Positions 1 through 5,596 of a DNA stretch of 5,596 nucleotides are shown piece by piece. Origin of the DNA: Pseudomonadota bacterium (GTDB taxonomy: Bacteria; Pseudomonadota; Gammaproteobacteria; Steroidobacterales; Steroidobacteraceae); contig JAKAFQ010000303.1 of assembly GCA_021817875.1 (NCBI GenBank), positions 1 to 5,596 on the forward strand. Reading direction: 5' to 3'. The notes beneath the pieces are model-generated. The model did no database searches, was not told where the DNA came from, and was given only the letters and a program-made list of their open reading frames with translations. The translations under genes and the position numbers were made by a program. The number at the start of each line of letters is the position of its first letter. The stretch's first letter is position 1.

Positions 1-270
1 CCGGTACTGCCACCACTGCAGCACCTGCTCGGCGGGGCGGGTCATCATGTCGATGATGTGCGGCTGCGCGCGGGCTTGCGAGAGCACCCGCAGCACCCAG
101 CGGCGGCTCAACGAGTCGCGCCGTGCGACCCGGGAGGCGAACCGGGCGAGCTGCGCGTGCGGGAACGGTGCCGGCGTCTCGAGCGCGGCAGCCGGGCGCG
201 CGAGCACGGCCAGCGCAATCAGCGTTGGCAGAATCGAGCGCGACAGGAAAGAAAGGATACGCGGGAACAC
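1..270 (-). CDS. mltB: Lytic murein transglycosylase B family, N-terminal 90 residues (3' end outside the window)
   Basis: Periplasmic enzyme expected to cleave the MurNAc-GlcNAc bond of peptidoglycan, leaving 1,6-anhydroMurNAc ends. In the visible 90 residues a signal peptide is clear: Arg4 and Arg11, then a hydrophobic run ILPTLIALAVLA, then RPAAA before LETP, with cleavage likely after Ala29. Next come FASRVARRDSLSRRWVLRVLSQARAQ and IIDMMTRPAEQVLQWWQYR, the MltB N-terminal pattern (a helical segment, then the hxxVhxxMxxPAE..xxWxxYR type stretch). The catalytic glutamate and the SLT domain lie beyond the left edge. The start is GTG at 268-270, the only standard start codon between the rodA stop and the signal peptide; GAGG at 284-287 is a distant, weak ribosome site. 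No lipobox cysteine is present, unlike E. coli MltB, so a soluble periplasmic form is inferred. MltB after rodA is a known arrangement in pseudomonads and xanthomonads. Confidence 0.82.
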   Translation of the reverse strand, partial: MFPRILSFLSRSILPTLIALAVLARPAAALETPAPFPHAQLARFASRVARRDSLSRRWVLRVLSQARAQPHIIDMMTRPAEQVLQWWQYR

Positions 271-333
271 GTTGGCGTGTCTGCCTCGGGTGCGCCAGAG
301 AATATCGAATCGAAGCCGCCGATCAAGCCTGAG
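271..333. other. rodA-mltB intergenic gap, no terminator seen
   Basis: These 63 bases have no stem followed by a U-tract and no convincing promoter on the minus strand. The mltB reading frame is open all the way back to the rodA stop, with no earlier standard start codon. Read-through transcription from rodA into mltB is therefore the simplest reading. Confidence 0.5.
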
Positions 334-1470
334 CTAGCCCATGAGCTTGCGGTGCGAATACAACGACATGAGAATACCGAAACCTGACAGCACCGTCACC
401 ACGGAGCTGCCGCCGTAGCTCACGAGCGGCAGCGGCACGCCCACCACGGGAACGAGCCCGGTGGTCATGCCGGCGTTGATGAACACGTACACGAAGAAGG
501 TGAGCGCGATACTGCCGCCGAGCAGCCGCGAGAAGGTATCCGGTCCCTGCATGGACAGATAGAGCGAGCGGCCGATCACGAACACGTAAAGCACCAGCAG
601 CCCCGCCAGACCGAGCAGACCGAATTCCTCGCCGATCACCGCGAAAATGAAATCCGTGGTTCGCTCGGGCAGAAAGTCGAGCTGGGCCTGGCTGCCGGCC
701 ATCCAGCCCTGGCCGAACACACCGCCGGAGCCGATGGCGATCTGCGACTGGATGATGTGGTAACCGGCGCCGAGCGGATCGGCCTGCGGGTTCAGAAAGC
801 TGACCAGGCGCTCGCGCTGGTAGCCGTGCATGAATCGCATGCCGAACAGCGCGGCGGCCGCGACCAGCAGCAGCAGCGTGACGATGACGCGTTTGCGCAG
901 ACCGGCGAGGAACACCACGATGCCGCCTCCGGCGGCAATGAGCATGGCGGTCCCGAGGTCCGGTTCCTTGGCGACGAGCCCCACCGGCGCGAGGATGATG
1001 AGCGCCAGGAGCGCGAGGTCGCTCCAGCGAGGCGGCAGCGGCCGCTCCTGCAGATACCAGGCGCACATCATGGGCACGGCGAGCTTCATCAGCTCCGATG
1101 GCTGGAAGTGGATGGGGCCGAGGTCGAGCCAGCGTTTGGCGCCGAGGTGCACGTGGCCGACCAGCGCCACGGCGAGCAGCAGCAGGATGCCGAACCCGTA
1201 GAGCCAGGGAGAGGCCCGGCGCAGCAGGTTGGGATGGACCCGCGCGAGGGCGAGCATCACGATGGCTCCCAACACCAGGCGCAGTCCCGTCCGCAGCAGC
1301 ATCGGCAGGTTCTCCGCCGAGGCGCTGTACAGCACGATCAGTCCGTACGCGGCGGTGAGGCCGAGGCCGATCACCAGCGGTCCGTCGATCTTCAGCGCGA
1401 GCAGCACCCGTGCCGCGCCGCTCAGGGTGCGTCGCGCCCGGGACTCCGTCGACAGCTCTTCGTGGATCAT
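334..1470 (-). CDS. rodA: RodA, SEDS-family peptidoglycan glycosyltransferase
   Basis: Multi-pass inner-membrane enzyme that polymerises lipid II into glycan strands for lateral wall growth, as the partner of PBP2. The 378 residues (E. coli RodA has 370) show about ten membrane segments and the SEDS signatures KRWLDLGPIHFQPSELMKL (112-130), EPDLGTA (169-175), NPQADPLGAGYHIIQSQIAIGSGG (227-250), QLDFLPERTTDFIFAVIGEE (263-282) and VVGVPLPLVSYGGSS (342-356). Asp273 in TTDFIF aligns with the essential Asp262 of E. coli RodA. The open frame extends upstream to 2223, but only as a shadow of mrdA. The ATG at 1468-1470 was chosen because it overlaps the mrdA TGA as ATGA, has a GGAGA site 10 bases upstream, and yields a normal-length protein with a short cytoplasmic N-terminus. 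The stop is TAG at 334-336. Confidence 0.96.
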   Translation of the reverse strand: MIHEELSTESRARRTLSGAARVLLALKIDGPLVIGLGLTAAYGLIVLYSASAENLPMLLRTGLRLVLGAIVMLALARVHPNLLRRASPWLYGFGILLLLAVALVGHVHLGAKRWLDLGPIHFQPSELMKLAVPMMCAWYLQERPLPPRWSDLALLALIILAPVGLVAKEPDLGTAMLIAAGGGIVVFLAGLRKRVIVTLLLLVAAAALFGMRFMHGYQRERLVSFLNPQADPLGAGYHIIQSQIAIGSGGVFGQGWMAGSQAQLDFLPERTTDFIFAVIGEEFGLLGLAGLLVLYVFVIGRSLYLSMQGPDTFSRLLGGSIALTFFVYVFINAGMTTGLVPVVGVPLPLVSYGGSSVVTVLSGFGILMSLYSHRKLMG

Positions 1471-3527
1471 CGTGGGCGGGTCTCCGCCGCCACGACCCGG
1501 GACTCGATCGAAGGACGGCTCGGCCGGGCCGCCAGTTGCAGCGGCGTGAGCGTCGCAGACACCCCGGGCAGGACCCGTGCCTTGAGGTCGGCGGGCTCCG
1601 AGAACCGGCCTCGGCCCGGGTCGGCGAGCAGCTTGCCGTCGGGTCCGAGCAGATACGCATCCATCACCTTGCGCGCAATCGGCGCGGCCCCCGTCGATCC
1701 CCAGCCGGCATGCTCGTCGAGTACGGCGACTGCGATCCGCGGATTCTGCGCCGGTGCAAACGCGATGAACCACGCGTCGTCGCGCAGTTTCACGAGCGTT
1801 CCCTTCGCCTTGTACTCTTCCTCGCTGGAGGCGCCGTTCGCCTTCTCGCTCACCAGCTGCGCCGTGCCGGTCTTGCCGGCAATGGGGTAGGTGCTGTCGC
1901 GCAATTGCCAGTAGGCGGTCCCCCGGGGTTTCGTGGTCACACCGATCATCGCCTTGACGATCACTTTCCAGGAGGCGGCGCTGATCCGGGTGAGGTTGCC
2001 TTGCAGCACGGGGCGCTTCCAATGGATCCTGCCGGTGCGCGGATTGCGGATCCCGGTGACCAGCCGGGGCCTGAAGTTGAGGCCGCGGGCGGCCAGCATG
2101 GCGGTGTAGTGCGCCAGCTGCAGCGGGGTGGTGAGGAAGTAACCCTGGCCGATGCCGAGGATCACCGTGTCGCCGGGGAACCACTCGCGCTGCGCCGGGT
2201 TCCTGAAATGCGACGCCTTCCATGCCCTCGAGGGCACCAGTCCGGGCAGCTCGCCCGGAATGTCGATGCCGGTGAGCCGGCCGAAGTCGAAATCCGGCAG
2301 CCAGGACGCGATGCGGTCGATCCCCATCAAGTGCGCGAGGCGGTAGAAGTACACGTCACACGACATGATGATGGCCGTGCGCATGGTCATCCAACCGCAG
2401 AATTCATGCATGGCGTTATGGTAGAGATGGGCGCTGCCGGGCAGGTGATAGGCATAGGCGGCAAATACCCGCTGGTGGGCATCGATCACCCCGTCGGTGA
2501 GGGCTCCGAGGGCCAGTCCCGGCTTGATCGTCGAGCCGGAGGGCAGCTCGGCGCGCAGCGCGCGGTTGAACAACGGCTGGCGCGGGTCGTCGAGCAGTGT
2601 CTGGTACTCCTTCTCGGTGATCCCGCGCGCAAACAGGTTGGGATCGAAAGACGGAGAACTGGCCATGGCGATCACGTCGCCGTTCCAGGGATTCAGGGCG
2701 ACCACCGCACCGTCGTGCCCCTTGAGCAGGCTCTCGGCCACCCGCTGAACTTTCAGATCGAGAGACAGGATGATGTCGTCGCCTGGCGTCGGGGGCTCGA
2801 CGTGCAGCTCGCGGCCGAGGACGCCCGGCCTCTGGACCGGCCGGCCGAGCGCGTTCACCAGGATCTGCCGGTAGCCGTTGGTGCCGTGCAGCTGCTTCTC
2901 GTAGGCCGCTTCGACGCCGGTCTTGCCGATCACCGCGGTGCCGGCATAGGCGGCCTGGTTGATGCGTTTGAGGTCGTTGGCGCTGATGGTGCCGACGTAC
3001 CCCACCGCATCGACGGCCAGCGATCCGAACGGATACCAGCGGGCCTGGCGAGGGCTGATATCGATGCCCGGGAATTCGTAGCGACGCACCGCGAAGCGCG
3101 CCACCTCCTGGTCCGAGAGGTGCAGCCGGATCGGCACGCTGTCGAAGCTCTGGCGGGAGTGGATGGTGCGGATCAGCTCCGGGATGTCATCGGCCTGCAG
3201 CAGTCCGAGCGTCACCAGCCGCTCGAGCGAGCGGTGCAGGTGAGGCACCTCATCGGGCGTCAGCTCGAGGTCGAACGTCGGCTGGTTGGAGGCGATCACC
3301 TCGCCATTGCGGTCGATGATCAGGCCGCGCGCGGCCGGGATGGGCTCGGTGCGCACGCCGTTCGCCTGCGAGAGCTGCGTATAGAAGCTGTTGCGCATGA
3401 TCTGCAGGTAGTACAGCCGTCCGAGGACCGCGAGCGCGGCGAGCGCCATCACGATTGCGGCAGTCCACGCGCGGCGGTCGAAAATGCGCTGCTCGCGCCA
3501 GTGATCCTTGATGCGGACGGGGGCCAT
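1467..3527 (-). CDS. mrdA: Penicillin-binding protein 2, elongasome D,D-transpeptidase
   Basis: Class B penicillin-binding protein that cross-links new peptidoglycan in the periplasm, working with RodA. The 686 residues have a membrane anchor at about 21-41, the pedestal motif RGLIIDRNG at 67-75, and a transpeptidase domain from about 255. Catalytic motifs are STIK (nucleophile Ser332, Lys335), SCD at 389-391 in the SxN position, and KTGTAQ at 552-557. Their spacing equals that of E. coli PBP2 (Ser330, SAD 387). The length exceeds E. coli PBP2 (633) mainly through a C-terminal tail of about 55 residues after the conserved IARKVMDAYLLG. Between the first two active-site motifs, the usual RDWKRWGHG-type stretch reads HNAMHEFCG (370-378), so likely zinc ligands are changed (see findings). 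The start is ATG at 3525-3527, placing a short basic segment before the anchor. The Shine-Dalgarno match is weak (GAGAG, about 14 bases upstream). The TGA stop overlaps the rodA start. Confidence 0.96.
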   Translation of the reverse strand: MAPVRIKDHWREQRIFDRRAWTAAIVMALAALAVLGRLYYLQIMRNSFYTQLSQANGVRTEPIPAARGLIIDRNGEVIASNQPTFDLELTPDEVPHLHRSLERLVTLGLLQADDIPELIRTIHSRQSFDSVPIRLHLSDQEVARFAVRRYEFPGIDISPRQARWYPFGSLAVDAVGYVGTISANDLKRINQAAYAGTAVIGKTGVEAAYEKQLHGTNGYRQILVNALGRPVQRPGVLGRELHVEPPTPGDDIILSLDLKVQRVAESLLKGHDGAVVALNPWNGDVIAMASSPSFDPNLFARGITEKEYQTLLDDPRQPLFNRALRAELPSGSTIKPGLALGALTDGVIDAHQRVFAAYAYHLPGSAHLYHNAMHEFCGWMTMRTAIIMSCDVYFYRLAHLMGIDRIASWLPDFDFGRLTGIDIPGELPGLVPSRAWKASHFRNPAQREWFPGDTVILGIGQGYFLTTPLQLAHYTAMLAARGLNFRPRLVTGIRNPRTGRIHWKRPVLQGNLTRISAASWKVIVKAMIGVTTKPRGTAYWQLRDSTYPIAGKTGTAQLVSEKANGASSEEEYKAKGTLVKLRDDAWFIAFAPAQNPRIAVAVLDEHAGWGSTGAAPIARKVMDAYLLGPDGKLLADPGRGRFSEPADLKARVLPGVSATLTPLQLAARPSRPSIESRVVAAETRPR
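1481..1485 (-). promoter_or_regulatory. Ribosome binding site for rodA
   Basis: GGAGA on the minus strand, separated by 10 bases from the ATG at 1470, lies inside the 3' end of mrdA. It is the clearest Shine-Dalgarno match among the operon junctions and supports the rodA start over longer in-frame extensions. Confidence 0.6.
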
Positions 3528-3547
3528 GACCGGACGAGGGCTCTCGC

Positions 3548-4021
3548 TCAGGTGCGCGGCCGGTAGGTCCGCGAGAGCAACCCGGCCAAAGGCGGCCAGA
3601 TGAGCGCGCCGGTCGCGACCGGCACCCAGCGCAAGGGCGTGGTCAGCGGGTGTCCGCTCCAGCCGTCGACGGCGAACAGCACGAACTCATATAAAACCAG
3701 CACCGCGAAGACCATCAGTGACTGTTGCAGCAGCGGCTTGGTGCGAATCCTCTGGTGCTCGTGCACCCCCAGGTAGGCCACGAGCGCCACGGCGAGCGCA
3801 TGCTCGCCGAGAACCGGTCCCTGGAAGGCATCGAGCGCCAGCCCCGAACACCAGCCGAGCCCGACCCCGCCGGCGAAAGGCGCCTGGATCGACCAATAGA
3901 GCACGGTGAGCACCAGAAATTCCGGCCTCAGGATGGCCAGCCAGGTCGGCAGGGGCAACAGCGTCAGGACCAGCGCGATCAGCGCCGTCCTGAGCATCGC
4001 GCCGCGGGGTGAGGCGCTCAT
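3548..4021 (-). CDS. mreD: Rod shape-determining protein MreD
   Basis: Small polytopic inner-membrane protein of the MreBCD complex; its biochemical role is still poorly defined. The 157 residues (E. coli MreD has 162) are strongly hydrophobic, with about five membrane segments. The N-terminal part carries the family pattern PTWLAILRPEFLVLTVLYW, then a glycine-rich segment (GGVGLGWCSGLALD, with Asp64) and LGEHALAVALVAYLGVHEHQRIR. The chosen start is the ATG at 4019-4021, whose last base pairs with the mreC TGA stop in an ATGA overlap; this leaves a normal-length protein. An open frame continues upstream to 4309 but is only a shadow of the mreC tail. An alternative ATG at 3997 (MLRTAL) would shorten the protein by eight residues. 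No clear Shine-Dalgarno sequence is seen, consistent with coupling to mreC. The stop is TGA at 3548-3550; mrdA begins 20 bases later. Confidence 0.93.
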   Translation of the reverse strand: MSASPRGAMLRTALIALVLTLLPLPTWLAILRPEFLVLTVLYWSIQAPFAGGVGLGWCSGLALDAFQGPVLGEHALAVALVAYLGVHEHQRIRTKPLLQQSLMVFAVLVLYEFVLFAVDGWSGHPLTTPLRWVPVATGALIWPPLAGLLSRTYRPRT

Positions 4022-5136
4022 GGCTTCGGGTGATCCGGGGAGGGAGAGGTCGACCGGGGGGACGCCGGGGCGGCCGGCGCGACAGGGCCGGGAGAGCGTG
4101 AGGCGGCCCCGGGGGCCGCAGCGCCCTGGATCGGTGCGGCCGGTGAGGTCGCTCCCGGGGCACCGGCCGGGGTGCCGGTGCCCGGAGCGCACGCGGCCGC
4201 AGACGGTGCGGGCGGGGGCGCCGGCAGCGGCTGGACGGCCGGATTGCCCGAGGTGAGCTGGCCGCCGGTCAGTTTCAGGGGTGCCGCCGGATTGCTCTGG
4301 CGGAACCACAGCAGCATGACCTCGCGGTCGGTCTCGATGTGCGCAAACGGCACCGCCTGCACCCGTCCGAGCGGCTGCAGCGCGCTCGGGTGCACCTGGG
4401 TCACGCGCGCAACCGGGTAGCCCGACGGAAAGACGCCCCCGAGACCCGAGGTCACCAGGACATCGCCCACGCGGACATCGGCATTGGCCGGCAGATACGG
4501 CAGCGCCAGCGCGTCGGGATCTCCGGTTCCCACGGCGATGGTGCGAAATCCCGTCCGCTCGATCTGCACGGGCAGGTCGTGATCGGGATCCGTGATCAGC
4601 AGGACTTCGGCGCTCCAGGGTCCGACGTGCATGGTCTGGCCGACGATCCCCTCGTCATCGAGCACGACCTGGTTGCGGAAGACCCCGTTGCGGGTGCCGC
4701 GGTCGATCAGAATCCGCTGGCGCAGGGCGCCGAACTGGGAATCGACGACATCGGCCGGCAGCCAGCGCTCGGCCACCGGTGGCACGGCCCGTTTCAGTCC
4801 GATGAGTTCGGCGTTTTGCGCCTCGAGCGCCTCGAAGCGCAGCGAGCGCACTTCAAGACCGCGCAGCCGCGTGAGCAGGCGCCGATTCTCGGCCTCGAGC
4901 CTGTCGCGCGCGGCAAAGTCGCTCTCGATCCAGCGCCATGCGGCGAGCGGGGAGTTCAGGGCGATCTCCACCGGATACGTGACCGCCTGCAGCGCGTAGC
5001 GGACCCGTTCCAGCCAGTCGAGCCGCTGATCGAGCACCATCAGGACGATCGAGACGAGCGCGTAGAGGAAAAAACGGAAACCCGCCGAGCCTCCGCGCGT
5101 TCGCGGCGATCCGGTCCGGGTGCCAAAGGCCGCCAC
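4018..5136 (-). CDS. mreC: Rod shape-determining protein MreC
   Basis: Inner-membrane scaffold of the elongasome that activates PBP2 and links it to MreB and MreD. The 372 residues show a short basic cytoplasmic N-terminus, one membrane segment at about 21-36 (FRFFLYALVSIVLMVL), and a coiled coil at about 72-116 rich in Glu, Arg and Leu. The periplasmic beta domains follow at about 124-280, with MreC-type stretches such as VVDSQFGALRQRILIDRG, DEGIVGQ, LLITDPDHDLPVQ and LVTSGLGGVFPSGYPV. Residues about 282-372 are a Pro/Ala/Ser/Gly-rich low-complexity tail holding a single cysteine (316). The start is GTG at 5134-5136. It is the first possible start after the mreB stop and comes just before the membrane anchor; the only nearby Met codon falls inside the membrane segment. 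No good Shine-Dalgarno sequence precedes it, so coupling to mreB translation is likely. The gene overlaps mreD by ATGA. Confidence 0.95.
   Translation of the reverse strand: MAAFGTRTGSPRTRGGSAGFRFFLYALVSIVLMVLDQRLDWLERVRYALQAVTYPVEIALNSPLAAWRWIESDFAARDRLEAENRRLLTRLRGLEVRSLRFEALEAQNAELIGLKRAVPPVAERWLPADVVDSQFGALRQRILIDRGTRNGVFRNQVVLDDEGIVGQTMHVGPWSAEVLLITDPDHDLPVQIERTGFRTIAVGTGDPDALALPYLPANADVRVGDVLVTSGLGGVFPSGYPVARVTQVHPSALQPLGRVQAVPFAHIETDREVMLLWFRQSNPAAPLKLTGGQLTSGNPAVQPLPAPPPAPSAAACAPGTGTPAGAPGATSPAAPIQGAAAPGAASRSPGPVAPAAPASPRSTSPSPDHPKP
4103..4119 (-). repeat. Second short inverted repeat in the mreC tail
   Basis: GCGGCCC and GGGCCGC form a perfect seven-base stem with a three-base loop. 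It sits in the low-complexity tail of mreC, 32 bases closer to the mreD start than the larger hairpin. No U-tract follows. It is a weaker case than the larger stem, since G/C-only palindromes of this size are common in such sequence. Confidence 0.4.
4158..4183 (-). repeat. Strong inverted repeat inside the mreC tail (core stem; extended pairing 4151-4188)
   Basis: Perfect 10-base arms, GGGCACCGGC at the 5' side of the mRNA and GCCGGTGCCC at the 3' side, flank a six-base loop. Beyond a two-base bulge (4156-4157), GCTCC and GGAGC at the outer ends add five more pairs, giving about 15 GC-rich base pairs between 4151 and 4188. It lies in coding sequence, about 130 bases upstream of the mreD start. 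No U-tract follows on the transcribed strand, so it is not a standard intrinsic terminator. A role in mRNA stability or in pausing is possible but unproven; high GC and repetitive Pro/Gly/Thr/Ala codons could also produce it by chance. Confidence 0.6.
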
Positions 5137-5148
5137 GGGACGTGCGGG

Positions 5149-5596
5149 CTATTCCAGCCCGAAGTGGCCGGGGCCCATCTCGTCCATCAGCTCGAGGATG
5201 CGTCCGCCGCCGCGCGCCACGCAGGTGAGCGGGTCATCCGCCACGACGACCGGCAGGCCGGTCTCTTCGGTGAGGAGCTTGTCGATATCGCGCAGCAGCG
5301 CGCCGCCGCCGGTGAGCACGATGCCGCGCTCGGCCACGTCCGCGCCGAGCTCGGGCGGGGTCTGCTCGAGCGCCTGCTTGACCGCGCTGACGATGTTCTG
5401 CAGCGGCTCCTGGAGCGCTTCGAGGATTTCGTTGCTGTTCAGCGTGAAGGCGCGAGGCACGCCCTCGGACAGATTGCGGCCCTTGACCGAGATCTCGCGC
5501 ACCTGCTGCCCCGGATAGGCCGAGCCGATCTCGAGCTTGATGCGCTCGGCGGTCGCCTCCCCGATGAGGATGCCGTAGTTGCGCCGCACGTAGCTC
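5149..5596 (-). CDS. mreB: Rod shape-determining protein MreB, C-terminal part (5' end outside the window)
   Basis: Bacterial actin homologue that polymerises with ATP on the inner face of the cytoplasmic membrane and orients the elongasome. The visible 148 residues open with SYVRRNYG and run to the TAG stop at 5149-5151. They contain [18 protein letters not shown], then [18 protein letters not shown], the nucleotide-pocket motif VLTGGGALL and the near-terminal [11 protein letters not shown]. All of these match E. coli MreB (347 residues) almost position for position as I recall it, so roughly the last 43 percent of the protein is present. The N-terminal amphipathic helix and phosphate-1 loop are outside the window. 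The GTG at 5587-5589 is an internal valine, not a start, because the frame stays open and conserved to the window edge. It is the first visible gene of the operon; mreC follows after 12 bases. The operon promoter is probably upstream of mreB, outside the window. Confidence 0.97.
   Translation of the reverse strand, partial: SYVRRNYGILIGEATAERIKLEIGSAYPGQQVREISVKGRNLSEGVPRAFTLNSNEILEALQEPLQNIVSAVKQALEQTPPELGADVAERGIVLTGGGALLRDIDKLLTEETGLPVVVADDPLTCVARGGGRILELMDEMGPGHFGLE

Noticed and set aside
47..387. Small plus-strand frames near the left edge
   Set aside because: They are antisense to mltB and the 3' end of rodA and show no protein features; the minus frame has a clear signal peptide and MltB pattern.
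323..1660. A 445-codon minus-strand frame overlapping rodA
   Set aside because: It is a frame-shifted shadow of rodA, Arg/Ala-rich and without family features; the rodA frame carries all conserved SEDS motifs.
757..1890. A 377-codon plus-strand frame opposite rodA and the 3' end of mrdA
   Set aside because: Its composition is rich in Arg, Gln, Glu and His, as is typical of antisense translation of membrane proteins in GC-rich DNA; it has no recognisable motif.
2223..2236. Perfect 14-base palindrome TGCCCTCGAGGGCA inside mrdA
   Set aside because: One such palindrome is not surprising in this length of GC-rich sequence, it has no second copy, and it lies in conserved coding sequence.
1410..3566. 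A 718-codon open frame on the plus strand, opposite mrdA
   Set aside because: It lies antisense to a fully conserved PBP2 gene, its translation shows no domain pattern, and long antisense frames are expected at this GC content and codon bias.
3685..3699. AT-rich TATA-like patch in mreD (TTTTATATGAG on the minus strand), possible internal promoter for mrdA-rodA
   Set aside because: No acceptable -35 element lies 16-18 bases upstream, and the patch is explained by codons for a conserved membrane segment (VLYEF).

Overview
This window holds the elongasome (rod-shape) operon of a high-GC Gammaproteobacterium. Everything recognisable lies on the minus strand, so transcription runs from the right edge to the left. 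The order is mreB (3' half only), mreC, mreD, mrdA (PBP2), rodA (mrdB) and mltB (5' end only). The assignment to Gammaproteobacteria rests on a C-terminal MreB that looks nearly the same as my recollection of E. coli MreB, on the SEDS and PBP2 signatures, and on the mreBCD-mrdA-rodA-mltB order known from pseudomonads and xanthomonads. GC content is very high, with many long antisense open frames. The genus cannot be fixed; a Xanthomonadales, Nevskiales or Steroidobacter-like lineage is a guess.

Layout, right to left: mreB fragment (5596-5149); a 12-base gap; mreC (5136-4018), with a GTG start and a long Pro/Ala-rich tail; mreD (4021-3548), overlapping mreC by ATGA; a 20-base gap; mrdA (3527-1467); rodA (1470-334), overlapping mrdA by ATGA; a 63-base gap; and the start of mltB (270-1), cut by the left edge. 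No intergenic stretch exceeds 63 bases. I saw no convincing promoter, terminator, RNA gene, mobile element or CRISPR array. Two GC-rich inverted repeats lie inside the mreC tail.

The genes form one functional unit. MreB filaments on the inner face of the membrane connect through MreC and MreD to the RodA glycosyltransferase and the PBP2 transpeptidase, which build the lateral wall. MltB is a lytic transglycosylase that cleaves glycan strands, so synthesis and cleavage are co-transcribed. The short gaps and overlaps support one polycistronic message with translational coupling.

The region is mainly ordinary core genome. Points worth a second look are the altered metal-site residues in PBP2, the long low-complexity MreC tail and the strong hairpin in its coding sequence, the extended PBP2 C-terminus, and two junctions where the downstream gene continues in the frame of the upstream one. 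I found no evidence of an undescribed system.
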